Part shown: piece after piece, positions 1 to 9,424 of the stretch
Layout of the letters: the number at the start of each line of letters is the position of its first letter
Position numbering within the stretch: position 1 is the first letter of the stretch
Source: Isochrysis galbana
Taxonomy: Eukaryota; Haptophyta; Isochrysidales; Isochrysidaceae
Direction: 5' to 3'
Length of the DNA: 64,000 nt
Assembly (NCBI GenBank): GCA_018136815.1
Contig: CM030937.1
Coordinates: 3,904,226 to 3,968,225, forward strand
Program-made: the position numbers and the translations under genes
Notes under the pieces: generated by a model
The model's database searches: none
What the model was told of the DNA's origin: nothing
The model's input: only the letters and a program-made list of their open reading frames with translations

Positions 1-74
1 AGGCAGAGCGGTGAATGTAGGGCGCATCACTATAAGAAACGCGGAGCTTCCGCGACGTCCGATCGCGCGTGACT

Positions 75-365
75 CGGCTTAATCCACTAGAGCTCGACTC
101 GCGACTCGGTCGTTGCGCACTTGCGCGCAGTCGAGTAATGTAGTGTTGCGCAGTGTTGCGCATCGCCTCATTCGGCCAGAAGGGCTGTGTCGTCCGAGGT
201 CGGCGACGAGCGCGCGCGCGCCCGCTCCTCGGCTTAATCCACTGGAGCTCGACTCTCGACTCGACCGTTGCGCAGTCGAGCGAGCAGTGTTGCGCATCGC
301 CTCGTGCCTCGTTCGGCCCTTCGGCCCGAAGGGTTGTTGTGTCGTCCGAGATCCGAGGTGGCTCG
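75..365. repeat. 155-bp tandem duplication
   Basis: Two diverged copies start at the same CGGCTTAATCCACT phrase (near 75 and near 230), so the period is about 155 bp. Both continue through TTGCGCAGTCGAG, GTGTTGCGCATCGCCTC and TTGTGTCGTCCGAG phrases. No coding signal is convincing; the many ORFs here are GC-driven. Confidence 0.6.
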
Positions 366-407
366 CGCGTCCATGCCTGAGCATGCCATCAGGCATGCCA
401 GGAGCAT

Positions 408-493
408 GGGTGGTTCCTCCCCCATGACAGGGGAGGAGTGGAGGGGGGGGGGGCTCGTGCCCCCCCATGGGCAAACTAAGTATAAACTTAGTT
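408..493 (+). repeat. Three-hairpin repeat cassette, copy 1
   Basis: Three consecutive inverted repeats: CCTCCCC..GGGGAGG, a G-run/CTCGTG/C-run stem, and the dyad AACTAAGT-ATAA-ACTTAGTT at 474-493. The same order recurs at 9346-9424 and 56728-56850, and in reverse at 28121-28225. Partial copies lie at 6788-6850 and 42640-42735. A longer associated block carrying the phrase TTGGAGCGATGGGCTGG lies beside several copies. Family unknown; a SINE or non-autonomous element is possible. Confidence 0.65.
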
Positions 494-696
494 GCCTGTC
501 TGCATGCATGTCGAACAGGGGGGGAGGGGGGGTTGAGGGTTGGAGCGATGGGCTGGCCACGACAGGCCAGGGGCGTGGCACCGCCGAAGGTCGGCGAGAA
601 CGTCGGCGAGAGGCGGAGTGCGAGGGCGGCGAAGGGGCGGCAAGGGCGGATTAAGATCGGGCAGGGCTTCTATCTATCCCTAAGCGGGGAGGCGTG

Positions 697-922
697 GTAG
701 GCAGAAAAAAAAACTTCTTAATATCCTCGCCGCGCGCGCGACTGTGCATCTTAACTATGCAGCCACGCCCGCTGCCTTCGCTCCCCCTCCACCTGCCTTG
801 CGGCCCGTCCCTCGTGCGCTACCTAGGGGCTGGATGTGTGGGGTTTCCTGCAGCAGGCGGCGTGTTCCGGTCCCCGATAGGTTTTTCTCCACTTCCTCCT
901 GTGCCATCGGGCTACCGGTGTA
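697..922 (-). mobile_element. LINE 3' tail, 5'-truncated copy
   Basis: The reverse complement matches the 3' end of the LINE at 52372-52576 nearly throughout. Shared phrases are TAGCCCGATGGC, CCTATCGGGGA, CACGCCG-CTGCTGCAGG and GATATTAAGAAG followed by a T-run. Only the 3' untranslated tail is present. The tail ends in T rather than A, as in the other copy. I could not find a convincing target-site duplication, so the 5' limit is approximate. Confidence 0.75.
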
Positions 923-1175
923 ACCCCTTACAGAAAGATGGTCCAAAATCTCAGAAAGCTTGTTTGGAGAGATGGTTGACATGTACACCAAAGCTTGCCG
1001 GAAAGCTTGTCCAATCTATGGTCGGAATTAGAATGGCACCAAAGCTCGATAAAGCTCGGGCCTTATTTATGAAAAGCTATTTATGGTACGTTCCCGCCCC
1101 CCCTTCCCCCTCCCCCCTCCCCCCCTCCCCCCCGCCCCCCGCATCCCGCGTCGCACGCACCGTTTTTCCTTTTTC

Positions 1176-1562
1176 ATGGCCGACAGGCTTGAGGCGCTAC
1201 TGGCATTGCATGCTGCTGGGCTCATCACCATGGATGAGCTCCAAGCACGGATGCACCCTGCCGCCGTTGGCATGATGAACGCCACCGGCGGCGAGCGTTC
1301 TGGAGGAGCTGGCCTCCGCGTCGAGGCTGCCTACGCGGCCATCCTCTCTCTGACAGTGCCAGATCCGGCATTGCTCGATGAGGCGAGACCCGTGGGTGGC
1401 CTCAGGACGGGCCTCGTCGTGGCGCTCTACGCTGCGGTGGGCAGGAAAGCCCAAGATCCTGCCAGAGCGCCTCATAGCGCATCTCGCGGGAACCCACCAC
1501 CCAGAGCAGAAATCATTGTCTGCCGCTGGGTGGTGGCCTTGGCAGGTGGCATTGAAAATTAA
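1176..1562 (+). CDS. Hypothetical protein, possibly truncated
   Basis: An open frame of 128 residues begins MADRLEALLALHAAGLITMD, which reads as an amphipathic helix with a normal residue mix. After about residue 65 it becomes arginine/proline-rich, and a second frame (1378-1587) looks equally plausible. The real gene may therefore continue through an unseen splice or have been cut by the repeat element that starts near 1587. A C-rich tract (about 1100-1140) lies just upstream, as at several other host genes here. No family recognised. Confidence 0.3.
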   Translation: MADRLEALLALHAAGLITMDELQARMHPAAVGMMNATGGERSGGAGLRVEAAYAAILSLTVPDPALLDEARPVGGLRTGLVVALYAAVGRKAQDPARAPHSASRGNPPPRAEIIVCRWVVALAGGIEN

Positions 1563-1586
1563 TTTATCCTGTGTATTTGGTATCTG

Positions 1587-2278
1587 ACGGGGTCTCTCAT
1601 CCTGATGGATCGTCGAAAACGGGCAGGCCGCGCGCCCGCCATCGGTTCGAAGTTGGGCTCTCCGGGCCTCGCTCGGCGACGGCTCAACGTTCAATGGGCT
1701 CGGCGGATGGGTGATTTCGACGAGGTATCGGGGCGCGGGCTGTCAGATTGGCGTGACCATGCGGGTGGGACCTGTGTATTTGGTATCTAGCGGGGTCTCT
1801 CGTCCTGATGGATCGTCGAAAACGGGCAGGCCGCGCGCCCCCCATCGGTTCGAAGTTGGGCTCTCCGGGCCTCGCTCGGCGACGGCTCAACGTTCAATGG
1901 GCTCGGCGGATGGGTGATTTCGACGAGGTATCAGGGCGCGGCCTGTCCGATTGGCGTGACCATGCGGGTGGGACCTGTGTATTTGGTATCTGGCGGGGTC
2001 TCCCATCCTGATGGATCGTCGAAAACGGGCACGCAGCCCGCCCGGTCTCGACTTGAAGTTGAGCTTTTCAAGCTTTTGCGATTTTAGCGTCTTCTGTCTT
2101 TTTTTGATTACGTTTTGTTGTTGGGGCCCAAGGGGGGGGGTCCGGGTCCTAATGGACCCCGGATATGTGCTAGTTGGGTGTATTGGGAACTTTCTACCGT
2201 GAAAAATCCTCAAATTTCCTCAATTCTGAGATGGTCATTTTTTCACCCCTTATAAAAAAACACTGTTTGACCGCCCTA
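1587..2278 (-). repeat. TAGGGCGGTCAAACA-ended element with internal 203-bp tandem repeats
   Basis: Read on the minus strand, it begins with TAGGGCGGTCAAACA at 2278 and matches 55238-55575 almost throughout: the ACCATCTCAGAATTGAGG, CACATATCCGGGG and TTTTCGACGATCCATC phrases come in the same order. The segment starting ATGGATCGTCGAAAACGG recurs at 1605, 1808 and 2011, an exact 203-bp period. The 55 kb copy has only one unit, so the array expanded here. The element abuts a LINE fragment (2279-2460) and probably inserted into it. No protein is encoded. Confidence 0.7.
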
Positions 2279-2664
2279 TGCTTTGGGCCTTTTAGCCCGT
2301 TTTCCCATTTGGCCGGTGCGTGGTAAAGTGTCTCCTCTCCCGCTTTCGCTACTTCGGTGGTGTCTGTGGTTTCTCCTAGATAATTGGTGTTCGTGTATAT
2401 CCATATATTGTTCATTCTAGTGATATACGTGTTGTCTTCGGATACCTTGACTTCCCTTGGTTCGTTCTCCGTCGGAGCCGCGTCGTTTGTTTGCTTCGGT
2501 TGCATTTCAGAGGAGGTCGCGGTCGGCGGAGGTCCAAGGGGGCGGGGGAGCGGAGAGCAAGGGACGGCGAGGGGCATGGCTCGTCCACTCTCGGTCCTCT
2601 CTCCTCTTAATTCCGTCCGTCCGCCGTCCCTTTTCCTTTCTTTCTTTCCTCCGTTCGTTTGCAC
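2279..2664 (-). mobile_element. LINE fragment (region after reverse transcriptase)
   Basis: The minus-strand frame contains MNNIWIYTNTNYLGET and EETLYHAPAKWE, matching the segment that opens the LINE copy at 51307 (MNNIWIFTDTNYLGEA, EETLYHTPARWE). The match stops at the TAGGGCGGTCAAACA terminus at 2278 and nothing on the other side resumes the LINE, so the copy is cut there. Sequence upstream (2480-2664) is low complexity and may or may not belong to the element. Confidence 0.65.
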
Positions 2665-3406
2665 GTCCGTCTCTTTCTCCCCCTTCCCCGCCTTTCGCGT
2701 TGGGCCTCCCTTCTCGGGTGTCCCATCGGGGGGGGGGTGTCGCGGTTAGGGGGAGAGCCGCCCTTTGGTTTCCCTAAGGGAGCCTCTCTCCCTTGGTTTC
2801 CCCCCTTTGAGAGTTTTCGTCCGCGTCCCCTCCGTCCGATCGGGATCCCCCGATCCCCAACCCCCCCCCCCCCTTTTTCTCTCTCTCTCCCCAAGTGTGT
2901 TAGGTCGGGGTTGATCATGCTCGATCCCCCTCCCTTGTTTTCTCGTGTGTGCGCGCCCTTTGTTTCCTTGTTTGCGCTTCCCCCGTGTCCCGGGTGTTTC
3001 CCGCTCTTTCTCTTGTCTTCGTCCAGAGTTCCCGAGAGTCGCCCCCATGGCCGCACTCCCAGGGGCTCTGGGCAAGCTGTCCCGCCCCGCGTCGCCCCAT
3101 GTTCGTGCTGGCGGTGTTCCCGCTGGTGCCTCGCCTCCCTCCAGTCCAAGTGCCCCCCGTGCTCAGCCCTTTGTGAGCCTGGGTGTCCCTGGTGTGCCCC
3201 ATTCTTTCTTGGTCACAACATTCCTTTGAGTCTCACTCCACACACACAGCCACAGCCACTCCACTCCTCGAGCCACAGGGCGCGACGGCAAGGAGCGAGG
3301 GGCCAATTACGAGTGACGAGTTCTACAAGTTACGAGTAAAACTCCGCGGCGAACAAGAACGACTGACGACTGAGCCCGAAGACGCCTAAGGTCGGAAGTC
3401 GATCGC
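2665..3406. other. Low-complexity intergenic stretch
   Basis: C/T-rich on the plus strand with long C-runs (for example near 2860-2870). The long ORFs on both strands are proline/serine/arginine-rich and look like composition artefacts. From about 3280 to 3400 there are short repeated GACGAGT/ACGAGT phrases of the kind seen beside the LTR-like motif at 3407. I see no gene. Confidence 0.5.
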
Positions 3407-3416
3407 GGATGCGACA
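3407..3416 (-). repeat. Candidate LTR terminus motif TGTCGCATCC
   Basis: The ten-base word TGTCGCATCC on the minus strand recurs at 9207-9216, 25579-25588 and 35373-35382, always in the same orientation. Copies at 3407 and 25579 share the longer TGTCGCATCCGCGATCGAC. Starting with TG and lying beside Ty3/gypsy remnants, it could be an LTR 5' end. No matching pair was delimited. Confidence 0.35.
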
Positions 3417-3949
3417 CTCTATCGGTAGAGGAGGGGAGAGAGTCGCGCCATCGGAACCGACTATAATGTTAGTTGATAGTTGTCGTTTCTACGTCTACCT
3501 TCTCTTGGCCTTCCTGTTCGCCGCTTGACGGACGCGTGGAGGGGCCCGACGGCTGCCCTGAAGGTGTTCTGTGCCCTCCTGGCCCTCGTCGCTGCTCCGG
3601 AGTCCGCCCAGCCGGCCCCAAAGAGCCCGCCCCCCTTCCCCCCCACCCCCCGCGCGCGCTCATCACCAAAAGATCCTGCACACCCAGGAAGAGTGCCCCC
3701 CCCCCCCCCCCATCCGCGGACTACCTTAACATGTCCAATGTCCTATCCATGTATCTTTGTACACATGCAAGATACAAATTTATGAAAAGCTGTTTCTGTC
3801 AGTGCCAAGTCGTGCCGCCAGGAGATTAGGGTGAGGGCACCAGCGGCGTGTAGCAGCACTGCAGCATCACAAAGCCGCACTCACATTGTGTTCTACGCTC
3901 GACATGTATCTGAAATGTCCTGAGCATGCGGTCCATGGTCCCTGGGTTT
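3417..3949. other. Intergenic, 3' side of the DUF1995-like gene
   Basis: Contains a C-run at about 3692-3708 and a GTAGCAGCACTGCAGCATC stretch near the 3' end of the neighbouring gene, probably its 3' untranslated region. No gene or recognisable repeat. Confidence 0.5.
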
Positions 3950-4879
3950 CTACGATGACGATGACTCCCCTGCAGCCACCGTGGCCCCCCTGCGCCGGAG
4001 CGCGGCAGCGACGCCGCCTCCTGAGAACCAGTTGGTGTCGCTTGCCACCTTATCGAATCCCGCGTCGATCTCGTCCAACGTTGGCCTCCGCTTTGAAGTG
4101 CCATGCACCTTGACCTCACCGTTGTTGCCAGCTGCTCCTAGTATCCATGGGCCTGGGTGTGCCTGGTAAAGCAGCCCACCGGCCCAATTTGGGTGCGGGT
4201 TGTCCAGCATCGTGAAGGCGGTAAAGTAGCCTTCAGGACGCCCTTGCGGGTTGAGGAGCACGATCACGGCATCCAGGCCGAGCTCTTCCGCAAACGGCGC
4301 CAGTTCAGCCAGGTCGGCCGACGAGGGGCGCGAGACGATGACGACCTTGGGCGCCCCAGCCGCGGCGGCGCCCTTGCCGAACCCCACAGGCTTCTTAAGC
4401 TCACTCAGGCCAGATACAATGCGCCCAGGACGCACGGCAGCAGTCTTCCAGTCCTTCTCCGCCGCCTTGACCCGCGTGCGGTCACAGAAGACGACGACAC
4501 ATGAGGCCGCGTAGTCCTGAAACATTTCGACCATGAGGTAGGCGAGCTCGCGCTCGCACCTCAACAGGAGAGAGGTGGGCGCGCGCACGTCTGGATTTCC
4601 AAGAACCTGCTTCCCCATAGGCTTGCCGAACAGCCCGAACACCAGGTCGTTGGGAGTGACGATCCACAACCGTTGGCGGCCCTCGCGGAGCGCCACCCCA
4701 ACAGCAACGCTCACCTCGGTCGCAACGTCTTTGGGGCTGCGCGGCAGGGTGCCCGCGCCCTGCAGCACGGTGTGGGGCGCCCGCACCACCTGCGCCGCCA
4801 CCCGGCTCGCCCTCCAGCTCGTCGCCGGGACAGGCAGGACGGCCAGCAGCGCGGCTACAGCGACCAGGGCCACCGCCAT
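3950..4879 (-). CDS. Plastid-targeted DUF1995 / LPA3-like protein
   Basis: The predicted protein has 309 residues. The start MAVALVAVAALLAVLPVPA gives a hydrophobic signal peptide followed by an Arg-containing stretch, as expected for a secondary-plastid precursor; an upstream in-frame ATG in the G-rich tract would bury the signal. The mature part opens with LPRSPKDVATEVSVAV..LREGRQRLWI, the usual DUF1995 start (proline, acidic residue, spaced helix, basic-aromatic strand). It closes with WAGGLLYQAHPGPWIL and TLDEIDAGFD, matching the family's GxLFRQYPGPWxV...TLxEA ending. In plants LPA3, a DUF1995 protein, assists photosystem II assembly; whether this one does is inference. It is divergently paired with the plastid gene at 5230 over a shared 350-bp promoter. 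No introns needed. Confidence 0.75.
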   Translation of the reverse strand: MAVALVAVAALLAVLPVPATSWRASRVAAQVVRAPHTVLQGAGTLPRSPKDVATEVSVAVGVALREGRQRLWIVTPNDLVFGLFGKPMGKQVLGNPDVRAPTSLLLRCERELAYLMVEMFQDYAASCVVVFCDRTRVKAAEKDWKTAAVRPGRIVSGLSELKKPVGFGKGAAAAGAPKVVIVSRPSSADLAELAPFAEELGLDAVIVLLNPQGRPEGYFTAFTMLDNPHPNWAGGLLYQAHPGPWILGAAGNNGEVKVHGTSKRRPTLDEIDAGFDKVASDTNWFSGGGVAAALRRRGATVAAGESSSS

Positions 4880-5081
4880 GCTGCCCTCGCTCCTCACCTC
4901 GTGCGACGCAAGTGATTTGTTTTTTGTCTTCCGTATGCCAAGAATAGCCGATTCACGTGGAGCAATTGGCCGAGAGGGGGGGGGGGAGGCGGGGGGGGTT
5001 TGGGGATTGGGGGGAGCTGGGAGATCCTCGCCTCGCCGCATCGCCCCTTGCCCCCCCCCTCCCCCCCCCCCCACCGCCCCC

Positions 5082-5119
<38 letters not shown>

Positions 5120-5229
5120 TTCCGCCCCCCCTCCCCCCTCTTCCGCCCCCCCCCCCTCCCCCTCTTCCGCCCCCCCCCCCCCTGCCCCTCCCTGGCGGCA
5201 GAGCATCTCCCCTGCGCCCCTCTTCTTCC
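4880..5229. promoter_or_regulatory. Bidirectional promoter with C/G homopolymer tract
   Basis: This spacer separates two divergent plastid-protein genes. It carries a G-run at about 4977-4985 and a nearly pure pyrimidine block at 5050-5190, including an uninterrupted C-run near 5090-5117 followed by repeated CTCTTCCGCCCC units. No TATA box is seen. Comparable tracts sit upstream of other genes in the window, so a role in nucleosome exclusion or G-quadruplex formation is plausible but inferred. Confidence 0.5.
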
Positions 5230-6158
5230 ATGGCTCCGCTCAAGCTCGCTGTCGCCTTCGCTGGCCTCGCCGCGTGCGAGGGCTTTTCGCTCGGTGCCGC
5301 ACGAGTGAGCGCACCGGCGGCGCGCCCCGCTCCTGCCGTCTTTATGGATGAGACCATCCTCGAGAAGGCGCTCGCTGGAGAGCTTGAGGAGGAGGGCTTT
5401 GAGAACATCTTCTTGTCGGAGCTGGGCTGGGCCGACTACCTTGACAAGAATGCCAAGTCGTCGTACAACATGAACGAGCGGCCGTCGCTTGCTTCGGATG
5501 GCTATTACACCGCCGGCATCCTCGACAGCCCCGTCGAAGGTGAGGCACCCGATCCCCCGCTTCCTGTTTGCTTCCCCTGCAGTTGCTGCGCTGGAACGAA
5601 GCGAGCCACACAGAGTCGTGCACACCAAAAAAAGAGAGACCGCCTCAGGCATTTGGCCGTGGCTAGGTTGCATGCAATCCGAACATATCAGCGCCGCGAC
5701 TTGTCCTGAGCCTGGCCTTCTATGGTAGAAACAGCATTCGTGGGTGTGTGGGTGGAAGGAGGGCAGCCTCTGCCGCGCTTGTGCGTGGGTATGTGGATGA
5801 CCAGGGATTGTGATAGCATGGTTGCCTCTCAGACTTGTCTCGCACAATTTGCCTGAGCTGTGACCTTTCTCTATTCTCTCACCTGTGCATAGTTCTCGGC
5901 GACTGGATTGAGGGTGTCAAGGCTGCCATCTCTGCCCCGGTTGCCACCGCTTTCCCCACCATCACCAATGACCCTACGGGTGGCCGTTCATACCCGGCTG
6001 GCTCCGATGAGGTCAGCGCTCGCACCATCAAGCCAAAGGTGAAAGACTTTAGCGAGAAAATGCGCATCACTGGCATCGAAGGCTTCAACGCCTTCGGTAC
6101 CCCCAGCAGCAAGCAGACGGGTAACATCTTCGACTCTCTCCCGTGGAACAAGAACTAG
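5230..6158 (+). CDS. Unrecognised plastid-targeted precursor, two exons
   Basis: Exon 1 is 5230-5539 and exon 2 is 5893-6158, joined across a GTGAGG...GCATAG intron; the spliced frame is open and gives 191 residues. The N-terminus MAPLKLAVAFAGLAACEGF is a signal peptide whose cleavage would leave Phe first, the ASAFAP-like mark of red-lineage plastid import, followed by an Ala/Arg/Pro-rich transit segment. The mature protein is acidic at first (ETILEKALAGELEEEGFENI), then rich in Gly/Pro/Ser and aromatic residues (LGWADYLDK, GDWIEGVK, IFDSLPWNKN). There is no transmembrane helix and no family I recognise. A soluble stromal or thylakoid-associated accessory protein is likely. It is divergently transcribed from the DUF1995-like gene, which suggests co-regulation. 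Confidence 0.7.
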
Positions 6159-7090
6159 ACGTGCTTGACGCAGAGCGCGGATCGCACATCCCACACCCGT
6201 CGCCTGGCTCCGCCACATCTCCCCTTATGCGACTGACCGTCGCAAAATCTACCTTGCTCCTATTTCCGTGGTTTGTCACCGGTGCCTCTGAGGGAGCCGA
6301 GTTGGGCTTTGAATAGCTCATGGTGACACTGCTAGACAAGATGAGGCGAAGGGCATGGGCTTGCACATTGCGGTAGCCGAGCATCTTCTTAATCCATGAT
6401 GTGCTGCTGGTTTTGATGCGTTCCAGAGAGCCTTGCGCCATGAGCCACTCTGGATTGCCTTTCCCCTTCTGCCCGTCCAACAATATAATTTTATCTTCTG
6501 CACCACGTGAATTTGAAGTATGAAACCACTTGGATGTTGTGTCATATAATCGTGCATATGTGCATATGCATATGCCTATACGTATAAAACTTCATACTAC
6601 AACCTACTTTTATAAGTAGGGGTCAATGGGGGCCGCGCGCCTCCCTCCCTCCATCGTAGACACCCCCTGGGTGGGCCTGCATAATCATGCTCTCAGCCCA
6701 TGCATGCTGGCAGGGGCTCAGCAAGCACCACAACTGTTCAGACCTTCGCCGGGCACGCGCCGCACGCATTCGCCTACACTGGCCCTTAACTAAGTTTATA
6801 CTTAGTTCAGCATGGGGGGGTGCCTCGCGCCCCCCCTCACAAGCACCAATTCCCCTCCGGGGGGCCTCTATCGGTCAACCCGTCAACCCCGTCCGTGCTC
6901 TGCCTTTTGGCATAAGTAATAAGTAAGAAGGGCACTCAACAATCAACAACACCACCCACACCCAGACCCCCAGTGGCCAGTGGGCGCGGGTCGCGAGCCG
7001 CAATCCCGCATGCCCGCATTGGCATTGGGCCCGCCCTCGTCCCTCGTACTGACTCGCCCCCCCATCCCTGGTCGCCAAGATGACAGGGGC
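6159..7090. other. Intergenic with two repeat remnants
   Basis: The first 150 bp are probably 3' untranslated sequence of the plastid gene. Positions 6600-6720 are a reverse copy of the TTATAAAAGTAG repeat (other copies 26335-26450 and 44890-45020). Positions 6788-6807 are the dyad AACTAAGTTTATACTTAGTT followed by a shortened G/C hairpin, a partial reverse copy of the three-hairpin cassette. No gene seen. Confidence 0.55.
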
Positions 7091-7092
7091 CT

Positions 7093-7862
7093 TTGGGCGG
7101 CACCCAAGGCCAGCGAGGTGAGCGTGGGAGAGGCATGGTCAACAATCGTCGCGTTCCGTCCCTCGTCTCCACTCGCCCTCGTCTCTCCTCTGCACCGCTT
7201 GTCGCCGTGATCTCCGCCGACTCGCCACGGGCAGAGGAGTCGTCGCTCGTTCCTATCTCGATCTCGGACAACGTTTCATCCCGCCAGGCTCACGGCGAGT
7301 CGCCGCCGGCAATGTCGACTTCGGTTCCATTGCCGTCGCAGGTTGACGACCACGGACACGAGCATGTCGTTGCGTATTACGGTCGCCGCCTCACCGCCGC
7401 GGAGCGTCATTGGACCACCACCGAGGTGGAGCTTCTTGCTGCCCTGGAAAGCATTCGCACTTGGTTGGCGACCGTACCTTTGGGGCCGACACTTTCGCCT
7501 CGTCATCGATCACCAAGCTCTCCGTTGGTTGCACACCATGAAGGACACCGTCCAGGGTGGGCCGGCGTCGCGTCTGATGCGCTGGGCGCTCAAGTTGTCC
7601 GAGTATCGCTTCACCGTCGAGCACAAGCCGGGCGCTAATCACAAAGACGCGGATGGCGTGTCACGCTTGGTGGCTGCAGACGATGAGACGTCGGAGACGT
7701 CCGCTCCTAAGCAGGGGGGTGGGCAGCTGCTAGCCGCCGTCGTCCCTAACTCTCGCTCAACCACGGCATCGAATAATCAGTCGCCAGCCGTCGCCGCCTC
7801 TCGTTCTCGTACCACCACGGCATCCAGCGCTCTCTCTCTCTGTCTCTCGCGACGTGTTTGAG
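7093..7862 (+). mobile_element. Ty3/gypsy fossil, RNase H fragment
   Basis: Translated pieces (about 7340-7680) match the RNase H region of the large element at 12072-23168, with phrases such as VVAYYGRRLTAAERHWTTTE, WGRHFRLVIDHQALRWLHTM and EHKPGANHKDADGVSRLV. Only this part of pol is present, and it is broken. It lies on the strand opposite to the large element, so it is a separate insertion. Flanking sequence to 8300 is a dispersed repeat also seen at 44545-44870. Age cannot be given beyond saying it is clearly older than the large copy. Confidence 0.85.
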
Positions 7863-8300
7863 TTACCGGCAATGTGGGGTCTCGGATATTTCACGTTTTG
7901 CTTGGTTTGGGTGAATGATTCTGGTGCGTTCGTGAGTCGGTGCATCCTGTTGTTTTCTGCATCGTTGTCCGACGTCTTGTCGTCAGGCGTCATCCGTCGC
8001 TCTCGCTCTCGTCGTTCTCGCTCTCGTAACACTCGTACCCTACAATCCCTCCTCGCCTCGCCAGCCCCTGCCAACACAGCCCTCCTCTCACTCACCCTCG
8101 CCTCTCGCCTCTCGCTCGATGTCGCTTTCGCCGCCGTCCTCGCCCTCGCTCAAGCCCGCCTGCCCGCCTTCCTCTGCTGACGGGCCTCAGCCCGTCAGCG
8201 TCTCCGAAGTCGTCTCCTCCGCCGCGCCTGCCGCCGGTCTGCCTCCTTCCTCATTGCCCTCAGGCCCTATAGGCCATTCCAATTCGTCAGGGCGTTAAGA
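7863..8300 (+). repeat. Dispersed repeat rich in CGCTCTCGCTCTCGT, copy 1
   Basis: Positions 7980-8290 match 44545-44870 closely: GTCATCCGTCGCTCTCGCTC, AACACTCGTACCCTACA, GACGGGCCTC-GCCCGTCAGCGTCTC and CCTCATTGCCCTCAGGCC occur in order. A shorter third copy covers 48365-48450. It directly follows a Ty3/gypsy scrap, so it may be part of that element's 3' end, though the other copies have no adjacent pol. Confidence 0.7.
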
Positions 8301-9206
8301 CCCGCTATCATCTCGAGGAGAGCAGTGTGCTCTCGGTCGCGCTTCTCGTCTCGAAGTTGTTGAGCTTCGATACCATCGAGTCAAACAAACGCAGCGGGGG
8401 AAAGAGAGAGACTCAGTCACCACCACCACCGCCACCGCCACACTGTCGAGCGCGACGGCAGCGACGGCGACGACAAGGGTGGCGAGGGTGAGGAGACCTG
8501 CGAGCTTGAGGCTGAGGAGGACTCAGCCATCAAGGGTAGGGAGGAGCGGCAGAGAGAGAACGAGAGAGACAACACCGGGCATACGTACGAATGGCAATGG
8601 GGGAAAGGAAGGTGAGGCAGTGGGAAGCGGAGGCTTGGTGAGGCGGAGGTGAGGCGAGAGGCAAAGGAATGGCGAGGGAAGGCAGGCTGACCGCGCTCGT
8701 CACCACAAAGGCGAGCCATGCTCATCCCACGGGTCAGAGCGGGTTGATGAGTGAGACGGGCAAGTGCACCATGCGCATGTGTGGGCTTGTGCGCCTTGTG
8801 ATGGTCGGCGAGATGTGTGGCGAGGGCGTGCGGGTGAGTGAGGGATGTCTTTGAACTGTCGAATCAAGCCGAAGCTTGATCGTGGGGCAAGTCTCAGTGG
8901 GGCTAGGGCATGAAGTGAAGAGAAGTCTTGAGAGAGGGGGGAAAGGGCGCGCTACATCGCGACGACGGCCCACGAGACACCACCCCACATCACTCACTCA
9001 CCAACAAGAAAACTCCGAAAACTAACGCAACATCGCACAAACAAATCAATGAAACAAGTAAGGACAAACGAACAACGAACAAATGCGGCGTGCAATGCGG
9101 CGGAGCTTCGAGGCAACTCATTGGCAAAAACAAAACTCACTCAATTTTCTCACACACTACACATAGATAGAAGCACCGCATCCGCCTAGAGTATATAAAG
9201 TACTCT
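8301..9206. other. Retroelement-like untranslated remnants, no gene
   Basis: GA-rich and AC-rich by turns. On the minus strand the stretch around 9010-9020 reads GTTAGTTTTCGG, similar to GTTAGTTTTC at about 23197-23207 and 10152-10162 beside gag-like starts, so it is probably retroelement leader sequence. The serine-rich minus-strand ORF at 8417-8725 could be a gag-like scrap but has no diagnostic motif. Confidence 0.4.
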
Positions 9207-9424
9207 GGATGCGACAGGTTGGAGCGATGGGCTGGTCACGAGGGGCCAGGATGGGCGAATGGGGCGAGCCTGTGGGGAAGGGAGTGGGTCAGTAGGGCAG
9301 TGGCCTCCTGGCAAGCCATCAGGCGTGCCAGGAGGATGGGTGGTTCCTCCCCCATGGCAGGGGAGGAGTGGAGAGAGGGGGGGGCTCGTGCCCCCCCATG
9401 GGTCAACCAAGTATAAACTTAGTT
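9207..9424 (+). repeat. Three-hairpin repeat, longest copy, beside an LTR-like terminus
   Basis: 9207-9216 is the minus-strand word TGTCGCATCC, with a TATATAAAG at about 9191. From 9217 to 9345 comes TTGGAGCGATGGGCTGG, then GAGCCTGTGGGGAAG and GCAAGCCATCAGG. 9346-9424 holds the three hairpins ending in AACCAAGTATAAACTTAGTT. This is the most complete copy of the family in the window, about 215 bp. Confidence 0.65.

Noticed and set aside
4957-5709. Long plus-strand ORF of 250 residues running through the poly-C tract
   Set aside because: The first 90 residues are encoded by the homopolymer block, and the frame runs past the GTGAGG donor into the intron. The real start is the ATG at 5230.
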